Shown here: positions 17,228-26,132 of the stretch, one piece after another | Position numbering within the stretch: the stretch's first letter is position 1 | How the letters are laid out: each line of letters begins with the position of its first letter | NCBI RefSeq assembly: GCF_018343715.1 | Contig: NZ_JAGYPL010000002.1 | Location: forward strand, 1,000,364 to 1,064,363 | From: Bacillus sp. FJAT-49711 | GTDB taxonomy: Bacteria; Bacillota; Bacilli; Bacillales; Bacillaceae_C | Direction: 5' to 3' | Length of the DNA stretch: 64,000 nt | The notes under the pieces: generated by a model | Databases searched by the model: none | What the model was told of the DNA's origin: nothing | Seen by the model: the letters and a program-made list of their open reading frames with translations, nothing else | Translations under genes and position numbers: made by a program

Positions 17228-18727
17228 ATGGCTGATCAGTTCAATTTTAAACAGAAAATAGAAAAGGGGAGTCCACTCCCCCTTTTTTCGCATCGTTTTA
17301 TATTGCCTAAGGAAAGGGACTGGATAATCTTCAAGTTTGATGCCACTGACAACGTTTGGCTTCAATTTTTAGTGTTCGATCCCTGCGGGACTTTACGGGT
17401 TCAATATTTACGGGGCAATTCGTTAAATGAAATACTACTACATAGAAAAATCGAAAAATCAAGTGCTCTTACAGTTCCAGGAAAATTAGCGGTGGGTGAG
17501 TGGATTATACAAGTGTTTACAGCCCACGGGTCCAATGATGATCATCATCTGATAGAGTCTGATATTTCATATGAAGTTGGAGTTGAATCAGGTAAGGGGG
17601 ATGTGGTCAATCAAAGTGATTTTCATCCATTAGGAAATGCCCCTTGGGTTTTGCCGCAACAAGGAAAGGGATTTTTTATCAATGGGTATGACTGGGACGA
17701 AGTGAAGGACCAAGAGGAAAAGTGGTACCGTGGTGATTTTCATACACATACTATTTTCTCTGATGGGAAAATGACACGCAGCAGTAATATTGAAAGTGCG
17801 CAGAAGCAAAATTTAGACTTCTTCGTAGCGACCGAACATAACATTGTTCATACGTCTTGGACGGAAGAAGGAATATTGGTCATTCCCGGTGTAGAAGTGA
17901 CATCCACGAAGGGTCACTGGAATGTACTAGGTGTGCGGCAGTGGCCAGATATAAGGACATCAATGCCTGATGGCGGTTTGCAAACCGAAGCAGGGACAAA
18001 GCGGCTTTTCCAAGAAATGAAGAACACAGGTGCGTTATGCTCCGTTAACCATCCATTTTTATCGCCTTGGGCTTGGTTGTTCAATGACATTCCCTTGTCG
18101 ATGATCGATAGTATCGAAATCTGGAATGATCCAACGTTTAAAGACAATCTAATTGCAACAGAACATGCCTTGAACTTTTGGTCTAACGTTTGGAATGAAG
18201 GTTATCATATAACCGGAATTGGTGGCTCCGATTCACACCTGCTCCCGCATGAAAGTTACAACGATGATGGTCATCCATCTTTGATTGGTGACCCGGCAAC
18301 GCATGTCCTAGCACAAAACTTATCTGCTTCCGCTATTTTAAACGCTGTTAAACAAGGAAAGGTATTTGTGTCTAGAGGACCATTTATCAATTTGAGTGTT
18401 TCAGTAGGAAAAGAGACATTTAAAATTGGTGACGTAATAACAGCAGCGCTGGAACAAAATGATTTTAGCGGGACTTGCACAGTAACTCTTGAAAATTGCG
18501 ATGAAAATACTTCTATTTATTGGATTGAAAATGGTGAAGTCGTATTGAAAGAACAAGGAATCAACTCCAACTATACCTTTAACTGGAAAAACACAGAATA
18601 TCGTTGGTTACGGGTTGATATAAAATCTGAGGACGGCCAACTGCTAGCCTTCACAAATCCAATATATCACGGCAATAAAACACCAACTGTATCCACATGG
18701 GGACAATTACTTCAAAAAATAAAATAA
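17228..18727 (+). CDS. PHP-domain metallohydrolase, CehA/McbA family
   Basis: About 499 residues. The N-terminal ~150 residues are a beta-rich domain of unclear function. Residues ~168-390 form a PHP domain with the metal motifs DFHTHTIFSDG (His172, His174), TEHN, VNHPFLSPW and GGSDSHLLP. The C-terminal ~100 residues form another beta-sandwich. CehA/McbA proteins hydrolyse phosphoesters or carbamate esters; here a phosphodiester or phosphomonoester of a sugar is the simplest guess. There is no signal peptide. ATG 17228 is chosen because GAGGTG lies nine bases upstream; GTG 17216 is within that site. It is last in the importer/GH43/GH2 operon and next to the third sulfatase. Confidence 0.85.
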   Translation: MADQFNFKQKIEKGSPLPLFSHRFILPKERDWIIFKFDATDNVWLQFLVFDPCGTLRVQYLRGNSLNEILLHRKIEKSSALTVPGKLAVGEWIIQVFTAHGSNDDHHLIESDISYEVGVESGKGDVVNQSDFHPLGNAPWVLPQQGKGFFINGYDWDEVKDQEEKWYRGDFHTHTIFSDGKMTRSSNIESAQKQNLDFFVATEHNIVHTSWTEEGILVIPGVEVTSTKGHWNVLGVRQWPDIRTSMPDGGLQTEAGTKRLFQEMKNTGALCSVNHPFLSPWAWLFNDIPLSMIDSIEIWNDPTFKDNLIATEHALNFWSNVWNEGYHITGIGGSDSHLLPHESYNDDGHPSLIGDPATHVLAQNLSASAILNAVKQGKVFVSRGPFINLSVSVGKETFKIGDVITAALEQNDFSGTCTVTLENCDENTSIYWIENGEVVLKEQGINSNYTFNWKNTEYRWLRVDIKSEDGQLLAFTNPIYHGNKTPTVSTWGQLLQKIK

Positions 18728-18737
18728 CCGTTAGCCA

Positions 18738-18790
18738 ATTGTTTTCTGAATTGTGTCCAAGTTGTTTGAGTGCCTGGCACTCAAACAATT
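18738..18790 (+). repeat. GTGCCAGGCAC-family element, half copy
   Basis: A 27-bp palindrome at 18762-18788 (arms TTGTTTGAGTGCC and GGCACTCAAACAA around a central T), preceded by TTCTGAATTGTGTCC, which matches the loop of the complete elements. The other arm is degenerate or lost. It lies between the PHP gene and the sulfatase start and creates a false in-frame extension of the sulfatase beginning MPGTQ. Confidence 0.9.
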
Positions 18791-18820
18791 TCAAAACTTT
18801 ACATAAGGGAGAGGAAAGTC

Positions 18821-20353
18821 TTGAAAGATAAACCAAATATTATTTTTATTTTAACGGATGATTTAGGTTTCTCGGATTTAGGGAGTTTTGGGAGTGAGAT
18901 TGAGACGCCTAATCTTGATCAGCTGGCTACGGATGGTTTACGTTTGACGGAATGTTATAATTCGGCGCGTTGCTGCCCAAGTCGTGCTTCGTTGTTAACG
19001 GGGGTTTATCCTCACCAATCTGGTGTTGGGGATATGGATCATGATTATGAACTTCCTGGATATCGGGGACATTTGAAGGATGAATGTGTAACGATTGCAG
19101 AGGTATTGCGAGAAGGCGGATATCGTACGTATTTATCTGGGAAATGGCATGTGGGAAAACATGGCCCGATTGAAAGAGGATTTGATGAATTTTATGGGCT
19201 GCTAGGTGGATTTACAAGCTTTTGGGATGAAAATAGCTATGTGCGTTTGCCGGAAAGCCGACCAATCCACAAGTATAATGAAGGAGAATTTTATTCAACG
19301 GATGCGATTACAGATTATGCGTTAGATTTTATTAATGAAGCTCGTGGTGATGAGAAGCCGTATTTCTTGTATTTGTCATACAATGCACCGCATTTTCCTC
19401 TTCAAGCGCCAAAAGAGGATATTGAGAAATACGTTCAGGTGTATGAAAAAGGATGGGATCAGATTAGGGAAGAGCGGTTCGCTAGAATGAAGGAATTGCA
19501 AATTGTTGATGAAGATTCGCAGCTATCTCCTCTATCAGAATATTGGGACCGTGATAGAGAGATACAAGGGGTTAATCCTCCTTGGGATACGATTGATTTT
19601 GATCGCAAGCGAGATTTGATCCGGAGGATGGCTATTTATGCGGCTATGGTTGATCGAGTTGATCAGAACATTGGAAGAGTAGTTGGGGATTTAAAAGACA
19701 ATGGTGAGCTCGATAACACGTTAATTATCTTTTGCTCAGATAATGGAGCCTGTGCGGAATGGGATCCATGGGGATTCGATAATTGGATCACAACTACAAA
19801 TATTTTACATAGAAAAGCAGATTTGGAGAAGATGGGCGGACCTGATTCCTATCATAGCTATGGATCGGCATGGGCCAATGTGAGCAGTACCCCTTTTAGA
19901 ATGTATAAGCATTACAGCCACGAGGGTGGCATCAGTACTCCAATGATTGTGCATTGGCCAGAGGTCATTAAGCAAAAAGGTGCCATTGACCACAGACCTG
20001 CGCATTTTATCGATTTTATGGCGACCTTTGTGGATATAACAGGGGCCCAATACCCTGAAGTATTTAATGGAAATAAGATTTTACCTATGGAAGGAGAAAG
20101 CTTACTACCAGCTTTTCTGGGAGAAGTACCAACATCACGAACATTATGCTTTGAGCATGAAGAACATTGTGCAATTCGCCAGGACAATTGGAAATTAGTA
20201 AAAATCAAAGAAAGAGATTGGGAGCTTTACAATATGGAGAATGATCGAACTGAAATGAATGATGTAGCTGATCAATATCCTGAAAAAGTAAAAGAACTGA
20301 AGCAGTCATGGGAAAAATGGGCTGAGCGGACGCATGTGGTTCCGAGGTTCTAA
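18821..20353 (+). CDS. Third sulfatase (arylsulfatase-like, cytoplasmic)
   Basis: 510-residue type I sulfatase. Metal motif TDDLGFSD (residues 12-19); formylglycine motif Cys51 in ARCCPSRASLLTG, where a second Cys follows the catalytic one. GKWHVGKHG, a CSDNGACAEWDPWG block near residue 305 and the HEGGIST segment complete the site. No signal peptide. The start is TTG 18821, with AAGGGAGAGG upstream; an apparent longer frame begins inside a repeat element and is not credible. Compared with the first sulfatase it has an insert between the GKWH and SDNG motifs, typical of AtsA-like arylsulfatases. It lies between the PHP gene and the Ugp importer. Confidence 0.93.
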   Translation: MKDKPNIIFILTDDLGFSDLGSFGSEIETPNLDQLATDGLRLTECYNSARCCPSRASLLTGVYPHQSGVGDMDHDYELPGYRGHLKDECVTIAEVLREGGYRTYLSGKWHVGKHGPIERGFDEFYGLLGGFTSFWDENSYVRLPESRPIHKYNEGEFYSTDAITDYALDFINEARGDEKPYFLYLSYNAPHFPLQAPKEDIEKYVQVYEKGWDQIREERFARMKELQIVDEDSQLSPLSEYWDRDREIQGVNPPWDTIDFDRKRDLIRRMAIYAAMVDRVDQNIGRVVGDLKDNGELDNTLIIFCSDNGACAEWDPWGFDNWITTTNILHRKADLEKMGGPDSYHSYGSAWANVSSTPFRMYKHYSHEGGISTPMIVHWPEVIKQKGAIDHRPAHFIDFMATFVDITGAQYPEVFNGNKILPMEGESLLPAFLGEVPTSRTLCFEHEEHCAIRQDNWKLVKIKERDWELYNMENDRTEMNDVADQYPEKVKELKQSWEKWAERTHVVPRF

Positions 20354-20402
20354 TAAGAAAGCTAATATAGTTTACGAGATATACCGAAATCCAAGCCAAT
20401 TT

Positions 20403-20456
20403 AAAAAGTTGAATTCCTTGAAGCTAAGGGATCGACTTTTTGAATTGGTTTTTTTA
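20403..20456 (+). terminator. Likely terminator of the third sulfatase gene
   Basis: AAAAAGTTG (20403-20411) pairs with CGACTTTTT (20433-20441; one G-T pair), with inner CCTT/AAGG pairing, and TTTTTTT at 20449. A second imperfect hairpin (TTCATTGGCTTGTA with TACAAACCTAGTGAA) follows at about 20477-20513. The rest of the gap to 20803 is AT-rich without an open frame; it should hold the Ugp operon promoter. Confidence 0.6.
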
Positions 20457-20803
20457 ACGATATACGGTATAGCAGTTCATTGGCTTGTAAGTTTTAAAGC
20501 TACAAACCTAGTGAATGGCTTTTAACCACAGTATTAAATTTCAAACTAGCGTACGACCCCCACTGATAACTCCTTCTCTCTAATTCAATCGAATAAAATT
20601 CGTTTATTTATGGATTTTTTATGACCGTTATCCTAAGTATTTATCGAGAAATTATAAAGAAAATATCGATTTATTGAGGTTTGCTAAATGAATTGTAAAG
20701 GATGTTAAGTTCCATTTAACGATGAGTAATAATTCAGTTAATTTGAGTTTTTTTCCAAAATAATATGTTTCAATATGGTTAGCAGATCAAAAGGAGGTTA
20801 AAC

Positions 20804-21916
20804 ATGGGACAACTTGAGTTGAGTGATGTTTCGAAATCATATGATCAGCAAACGCACGTATTAAAAGGGATTAATCTAACTATTGAACAGGGAGAATTTT
20901 TCGTTCTTGTGGGGCCCTCAGGTTCTGGTAAAAGTACATTATTAAGAATGATTGCAGGGCTGGAGGAAATTAATAGTGGTACATTAAAAATCAATAATCG
21001 AATCGTCAATCACCTTCCGCCTAAAGATCGCAATTTATCGATGGTATTTCAAAATTATGCATTATATCCGCATTTAAATGTGGAACAAAATATTCTCTTT
21101 GGTTTACATGCAAAGAAGATTGATAAAAAGGAACAGTTAAAACGATTAAACGAAACTGCAAATATGATGGGGTTAAGCGAATTATTAAAGCGTAAGCCAA
21201 GAGAGCTTTCAGGAGGGCAAAGACAAAGAGTCGCACTAGCAAGGGCTGTTGTAAGTGAATCACCTTTTTGTTTGATGGATGAACCACTTTCGAATCTAGA
21301 TGCAAAACTGCGAGCGCATATGAGAATTGAAATACGTCGTTTGCAAAAACGACTTGGACTAACGATGGTATATGTGACACATGATCAAGTTGAAGCGATG
21401 ACGATGGGAGATCGGATTATGGTTTTGAATGATGGGAAGATCCAACAAATTGGTCAGCCTATTACGTTGTACAATGAACCCGCTAATCTCTTTGTTGCTT
21501 CTTTTATAGGCTCGCCAAAGATGAATATAGGAAAAGCTGTGATCGTGAATCAGAATGTGGTTATAGAGAATACACTCAATATTCCAATCGACATTATGGA
21601 TATCCCGCAAACTTTAAAAGACCGATACTTTACGATTGGAATTAGAGCAGAGTTTATTCCTTTTGGAAGTACTGACAAGAAAACGCATGAAGTAGAAGTC
21701 ATCAATGTAGAACAGTTGGGAAATGAAACATTAGTCGCTTTCGAAATTGGCAGAGAGCTATGGACAGCCAAGTGGATTGGACAATGGAAAATTAGTGCTG
21801 GAGATAAAGTTCCTGTTCAAATTTCAGCAGATTATATGAATTTCTTTGATTCAGATTCAGGCTTATTAATTAAGGCGGCAGCGGTAGAAAAGCAACGAGA
21901 GGTCATCGCGATATGA
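20804..21916 (+). CDS. ugpC: CUT1 ABC ATPase, UgpC/MsmX-like
   Basis: Nucleotide-binding subunit of 370 residues. Walker A GPSGSGKST, Q-loop MVFQNYALYPH, signature LSGGQRQR, Walker B LMDEPLSNLDAKLR and switch THDQVEAMTM are all intact. The C-terminal ~130 residues form the TOBE/OB-fold regulatory domain of the MalK/UgpC type. AAAGGAGG precedes ATG 20804. It overlaps the next permease by four bases (ATGA). It is the only CUT1-class ATPase in the window, although four other sugar importers here lack one. It could serve only the Ugp system or be shared (inference). Confidence 0.95.
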   Translation: MGQLELSDVSKSYDQQTHVLKGINLTIEQGEFFVLVGPSGSGKSTLLRMIAGLEEINSGTLKINNRIVNHLPPKDRNLSMVFQNYALYPHLNVEQNILFGLHAKKIDKKEQLKRLNETANMMGLSELLKRKPRELSGGQRQRVALARAVVSESPFCLMDEPLSNLDAKLRAHMRIEIRRLQKRLGLTMVYVTHDQVEAMTMGDRIMVLNDGKIQQIGQPITLYNEPANLFVASFIGSPKMNIGKAVIVNQNVVIENTLNIPIDIMDIPQTLKDRYFTIGIRAEFIPFGSTDKKTHEVEVINVEQLGNETLVAFEIGRELWTAKWIGQWKISAGDKVPVQISADYMNFFDSDSGLLIKAAAVEKQREVIAI

Positions 21917-22857
21917 GTATGGATCAGGCGGTCATTCAAACGAATGAATTAAGTTCTATTCATTTTTACCGAGTTAACAAGATCCAGAGAATGAAGTCTT
22001 TTATTAAAGGAGTATTATTCCTACTGCCTTCAATCGTCTTGTTCAGTGTATTTTTGTTCTATCCCATGATCCGAACCATCTATTTAAGTTTTTTCTTAAC
22101 GAAGGCGAACGGGGAGACGACTGTATTTGTTGGATTCAATAATTACGTCCATTTGTTCACTTCACCCATATTTTTGCAAAGTATTAAATCAACATTCTTA
22201 TTTGTCTTATATACCGTTCCACTTACGATCATTATTGGGTTGTTTTTAGCCGTTATCGCAAATGAAAAGCTGAGAGGTGTCGGTTTTTTTCGTACCATAT
22301 ACGCTTCTACTATGGGGATATCTGTCGCAGCTGCATCTGTATTTTGGTTATATTTATTTCATCCAACCATTGGCTTCTTGAACCAAATTCGAAAAGTGTT
22401 TGGATTAGAAACAATTGGTTGGTTAACAGATCCGAACTGGGCATTAATTGCAGTAGCTATCACCACTATTTGGATGAATCTCGGTTTCACATTTTTGATT
22501 TTATTAGGCGGTCTACAATCCATCGATTCCTATCTGTATGAAAGTGCAAATATTGATGGAGCGGGTTATTTTTATAAGCTTAGGCGAATCACAATTCCGA
22601 TGCTGTCTCCAACTCTATTCTTTGTCATTACGGTTACGATCATTAATGCGTTTCAAACATTTGGGCAAATTGACATTTTAACGCAAGGAGGACCACAAAA
22701 TACAACGAATTTAATGGTTTATTCAATCTATCGGGAGGCTTTTACAAATTACAAATTTGGCTCTGCCAGTGCTCAGGCGATTGTCCTATTCATCATTATT
22801 TTATTGATGACCATCTTGCAATTTAAGCTTGGCGAAAGGAAGGTTCATTATCAATGA
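21913..22857 (+). CDS. ugpA: Glycerol-3-phosphate/glycerophosphodiester ABC permease UgpA-like
   Basis: Membrane subunit of 314 aa with six predicted transmembrane segments (first near residues 35-55). The EAA loop is ESANIDGAGYFYKL. Start ATG overlaps the ATPase stop and the gene end overlaps the next permease, so all three are translationally coupled. The assignment rests mainly on the neighbouring UgpB-like binding protein. Gene order C-A-E-B differs from the classical B-A-E-C order of Escherichia coli. Confidence 0.9.
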   Translation: MSMDQAVIQTNELSSIHFYRVNKIQRMKSFIKGVLFLLPSIVLFSVFLFYPMIRTIYLSFFLTKANGETTVFVGFNNYVHLFTSPIFLQSIKSTFLFVLYTVPLTIIIGLFLAVIANEKLRGVGFFRTIYASTMGISVAAASVFWLYLFHPTIGFLNQIRKVFGLETIGWLTDPNWALIAVAITTIWMNLGFTFLILLGGLQSIDSYLYESANIDGAGYFYKLRRITIPMLSPTLFFVITVTIINAFQTFGQIDILTQGGPQNTTNLMVYSIYREAFTNYKFGSASAQAIVLFIIILLMTILQFKLGERKVHYQ

Positions 22858-23672
22858 CCACCATGCCATTCAGTAAAAGAATTACACTATATTCCTTGCT
22901 TGTCTTTGCAAGTGTGATCATCTTTGCACCAATAATTTTGGCGTTTATTATGAGCTTCATGACAAATCAAGATATTATGACGGGGAGTTTACCAAAGGAA
23001 TTGTCATTTGATAATTATATAAAAGCCTTTAACCAATTCCCTTTATTTCAATATTTATTTAATAGTTTTCTAGTCGCGATTGTCATTATGCTCGGACAAT
23101 TAACTCTTTCTAGCTTAGCTGCTTATGCTTTTGTGTTTTTGGAATTTAAGGGTAGAGATTTTCTATTTTACCTTTTTGTCGCTACGATGATGGTTCCTTT
23201 TGAAGCATCGGTGATTCCTAACTTTCACACGATTCGCGACTTAGGGTGGATTGATACATACCAAGGCTTATCCGTGCCCTTCTTTGCAATCGCATTTGGA
23301 ACATTTTTATTGAGGCAGACTTTTAAACAAATCCCTAAGGAATTGAAGGAAGCAAGCGAAATTGCTGGAATTGGCGACCTCAAGTTTTATTTTACAATTG
23401 TATTGCCAGTAGCGAAGACTAGTTTAGTTACCTTAGGAGTGTATGGATTTTTAACATCTTGGAATATGTATTTGTGGCCGCTGCTTTCAACAACAAATGA
23501 TAAAGTGCGTACTGTCCAAATTGGACTGAAGCAACTACAGACTCAAGAGCAATTAAACGATTGGGGTGTCATCATGGCTGGGGCGATTATCGTCATAATC
23601 CCAACATTAATTCTATTATTCTTTGGACAGAGTAAATTGCAAAGAGGTTTAACGGAAGGTGCTCTGAAATAA
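22854..23672 (+). CDS. ugpE: Glycerol-3-phosphate/glycerophosphodiester ABC permease UgpE-like
   Basis: Membrane subunit of 272 aa starting in the stop of UgpA. The C-terminal segment SWNMYLWPLLST is the UgpE hallmark. The EAA loop reads EASEIAGIGDLKFY; the normally conserved Asp-Gly of the loop is replaced by Ala-Gly, a mild departure at the ATPase contact. Six transmembrane segments are visible. It pairs with UgpA to form the channel. Confidence 0.9.
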   Translation: MTTMPFSKRITLYSLLVFASVIIFAPIILAFIMSFMTNQDIMTGSLPKELSFDNYIKAFNQFPLFQYLFNSFLVAIVIMLGQLTLSSLAAYAFVFLEFKGRDFLFYLFVATMMVPFEASVIPNFHTIRDLGWIDTYQGLSVPFFAIAFGTFLLRQTFKQIPKELKEASEIAGIGDLKFYFTIVLPVAKTSLVTLGVYGFLTSWNMYLWPLLSTTNDKVRTVQIGLKQLQTQEQLNDWGVIMAGAIIVIIPTLILLFFGQSKLQRGLTEGALK

Positions 23673-23810
23673 GATGGAACTTTTAAATCATTTTTTAGGC
23701 CGTGATGTGGAAATCATTTTTCATATTTAAAAAACCTTGTTTTGAAGCAAATTACTTAAGGATTTATCTATTTACGTAAAAACCTTCATAAAAAAGGAGA
23801 GTATGTACAC

Positions 23811-25190
23811 ATGAAAAAGATAATGGGTTTACCGTTTGTCATGCTAATTTTAGTATTGTTTATGGCGGCATGCAGTTCAGGAGAAGCGGCACCTCAGGCA
23901 GCAACTGGGCAAGAAGCCTCATCAAATAATAGTCAGGAGAAAAATGAGGATAGCCCCCAAAAGCAAGTTGTTACATTTTGGCATTCCATGGGAGGTAAAG
24001 GACAGGAAGCATTGAATGCCATCGTTGAAAGCTATAATCAGTCTCAAGATAAAGTACAAGTAAATGCCGAATATCAAGGTACATATGATGAATCGTTAGC
24101 AAAGTTTCATAGTGTTGCAGGCTCAGATAGTGCGCCAACGATGATCCAAGTGTTTGAAATTGGGACAATGTCGATGATTAATAGCGGATTTATTAAACCT
24201 ATTCAAGAATTTATCGATGCAGAAGGATATGATATGGGTCATCTAGAAGAAAACATAGTGAACTATTATAAAATTGATGATCAATTTTATTCAATGCCGT
24301 TTAATTCGTCTACACCTGTCATGTACTACAATAAAGATGCCTTTAAAGCAGCAGGCTTAGATCCTGAAGCACCACCTCAAACATTTGAAGAGGTGGAAGA
24401 AGCTAGTAAAGCCATTTTGAAGTCTAACTCGAAAATGAAAGGTTTTGCCTTGCAAGCGTATGGATGGTTATTTGAACAATTATTAGCCAACCAAGGTGCC
24501 TTATTAATGAATAATGATAATGGGCGAACAGATTCACCGTCAGAAATAGGATTCACTAATGAACAAGGAAAATCGATTTTTAACTGGGTAAAACGGATGA
24601 TTGACGATGGAACATTCGCTAACTATGGTACAAATGGCGATAACATGGTTGCAGGCTTTTTAGCTGGAGATGTATCAATGTTTTTACAATCATCTGCAAG
24701 TTCAAGAGATGTGATTGATAATGCACCATTTGAGGTAGGGATTGCGTACCTACCACACCCTGGAAATATAGAGCGCCAAGGGGTTGTTATTGGTGGAGCA
24801 AGTCTATGGATGCTGGACGGCAAATCTGTTGAAGAACAACAAGCAGCATGGGATTTCATGAAATATGTACAATCTCCGGCAATTCAAGCTGAGTGGCATG
24901 TAGGAACTGGATATTTTGCCATTAACCCTGCCGCTTATGATGAGCAAGTCGTTAAAGATGCTCATGAAAAAATGCCGCAATTACAAGTAACCATTGATCA
25001 GCTTCAAGATACGAAATCATCGTTTGCTACACAAGGGGCTGTAATGGATATGATTCCTGAAGAAAGAAAAATAATCGAAACAGCACTTGAAACCGTCTAT
25101 AACGGCGGTGATGTAGATGAAGCTTACAATACAGCTGTAAAACAATTAAATAGTGCAATTGAACAAGCGAATGCTGCTAGAGGTAAATAA
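23811..25190 (+). CDS. ugpB: Glycerol-3-phosphate/glycerophosphodiester-binding lipoprotein UgpB-like
   Basis: 459-residue binding protein whose lipoprotein signal ends LVLFMAACSSG. The stretch PFNSSTPVMYYNKDAFKAAG followed by LDPEAPP is almost identical to the signature of UgpB, and the preceding APTMIQVFEIGTMSMI also fits. UgpB binds glycerol-3-phosphate or glycerophosphocholine-type diesters. ATG 23811 is preceded by AAAAAGGAGAG. It lies last among the transporter genes, 138 bases after UgpE, so it may have an extra promoter. Two glycerophosphodiesterase genes follow, which strengthens the substrate call. Confidence 0.93.
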   Translation: MKKIMGLPFVMLILVLFMAACSSGEAAPQAATGQEASSNNSQEKNEDSPQKQVVTFWHSMGGKGQEALNAIVESYNQSQDKVQVNAEYQGTYDESLAKFHSVAGSDSAPTMIQVFEIGTMSMINSGFIKPIQEFIDAEGYDMGHLEENIVNYYKIDDQFYSMPFNSSTPVMYYNKDAFKAAGLDPEAPPQTFEEVEEASKAILKSNSKMKGFALQAYGWLFEQLLANQGALLMNNDNGRTDSPSEIGFTNEQGKSIFNWVKRMIDDGTFANYGTNGDNMVAGFLAGDVSMFLQSSASSRDVIDNAPFEVGIAYLPHPGNIERQGVVIGGASLWMLDGKSVEEQQAAWDFMKYVQSPAIQAEWHVGTGYFAINPAAYDEQVVKDAHEKMPQLQVTIDQLQDTKSSFATQGAVMDMIPEERKIIETALETVYNGGDVDEAYNTAVKQLNSAIEQANAARGK

Positions 25191-25239
25191 TGATGTCCAC
25201 CTTATGATCGCTTACTAGGTTTCATTCATCGTTTTCGCG

Positions 25240-25286
25240 GGCAAGATTAACTAAAGATTCCCCCTATCCTTTAGAATCTTGCCTTT
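25240..25286 (+). terminator. Hairpin after the UgpB gene
   Basis: GGCAAGATT (25240-25248) pairs with AATCTTGCC (25275-25283), extended inside by CTAAAG/CTTTAG, and ends in TTTG. It may partly separate transporter and diesterase expression. Confidence 0.7.
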
Positions 25287-25373
25287 GCTTTAATGGAATC
25301 TTGTCATATTAAATAGAAAATAAATCGTTAGTGTTTTATTTTCCAATATTCATAAAAGAAAGGAAGAATTAAT

Positions 25374-26132
25374 ATGGGAGAAACTAAAATTTACGGTCAT
25401 CGAGGTTGTATGGGAATATACCCTGAAAATACGATGATTAGTTTTAAGAAAGCGATTGAACAAGGTGTAGACGGTCTTGAAATAGATGTACATATGACTA
25501 AAGATGGAGAAATTGTCGTCATCCATGATGAAAAACTGGACAGAACGACAGATGGAATGGGCTATATTAAAGACTTAAGCTTGTCAGAGATTAAGGAATG
25601 TAGTGCAGGTGCTAAATTTTCCAATTTCACACTTTATCATGAGTCATGGAAATTGGAACGAGTCCCTACCTTACAGGAAGTAATGGAATTACTTTTGCCT
25701 TATGATATCGAACTGAACATTGAATTAAAGACATATTTGGTAGAATACGAGGGTATTGAAGAAAAAGTTTTGAATATCGTAAAGCAATATGGGAATAATC
25801 GCAACGTCATCTATTCATCTTTTCACTTACCAACGTTGATACGTTTGAAAAAATTGGATCCTACCTCCAAGATTGCCTTTTTATTAGAATACCAGATTCC
25901 ACATCCAAATGATTATATTAAAACATTTGATATGGAAGGATTACATATATCAAAACGCATAATCTTAATGGGAAATCATTATTTGAAGGATTTAAATGGG
26001 AGTATTCGTGTTTGGACTGTTAACGATCAAGAAGAAATGATGCAGCTTCTAGATTTAGGTGTAGACGCCATTATATCAGATTATCCAGAAAGAGCATTGC
26101 ATATTAGAAATGCACGAAAAATATATAATTAA
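25374..26132 (+). CDS. ugpQ: Cytoplasmic glycerophosphodiester phosphodiesterase
   Basis: TIM-barrel GDPD of 252 residues without signal peptide. Catalytic motif GHRGCMGIYPENT at residues 7-19, metal ligands in LEIDVHMTKDG, the second His in VVIHDEKLDRTTDG, and the NIELK Glu/Lys pair are all intact. It cleaves glycerophosphodiesters to glycerol-3-phosphate plus an alcohol. Position directly after the UgpC-A-E-B genes mirrors the Escherichia coli ugp operon, so it should process imported diesters. AAAGGAAGAA precedes ATG 25374. Confidence 0.93.
   Translation: MGETKIYGHRGCMGIYPENTMISFKKAIEQGVDGLEIDVHMTKDGEIVVIHDEKLDRTTDGMGYIKDLSLSEIKECSAGAKFSNFTLYHESWKLERVPTLQEVMELLLPYDIELNIELKTYLVEYEGIEEKVLNIVKQYGNNRNVIYSSFHLPTLIRLKKLDPTSKIAFLLEYQIPHPNDYIKTFDMEGLHISKRIILMGNHYLKDLNGSIRVWTVNDQEEMMQLLDLGVDAIISDYPERALHIRNARKIYN

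Noticed and set aside
16808-17365. Long open frame on the minus strand opposite the GH2 and PHP genes
   Set aside because: No ribosome site, hydrophobic low-complexity composition and full overlap with clearly coding plus-strand genes.
20354-20803. Riboswitch or T-box before the Ugp operon
   Set aside because: Only terminator-like hairpins of the upstream gene are visible; no known riboswitch core or T-box sequence was seen.
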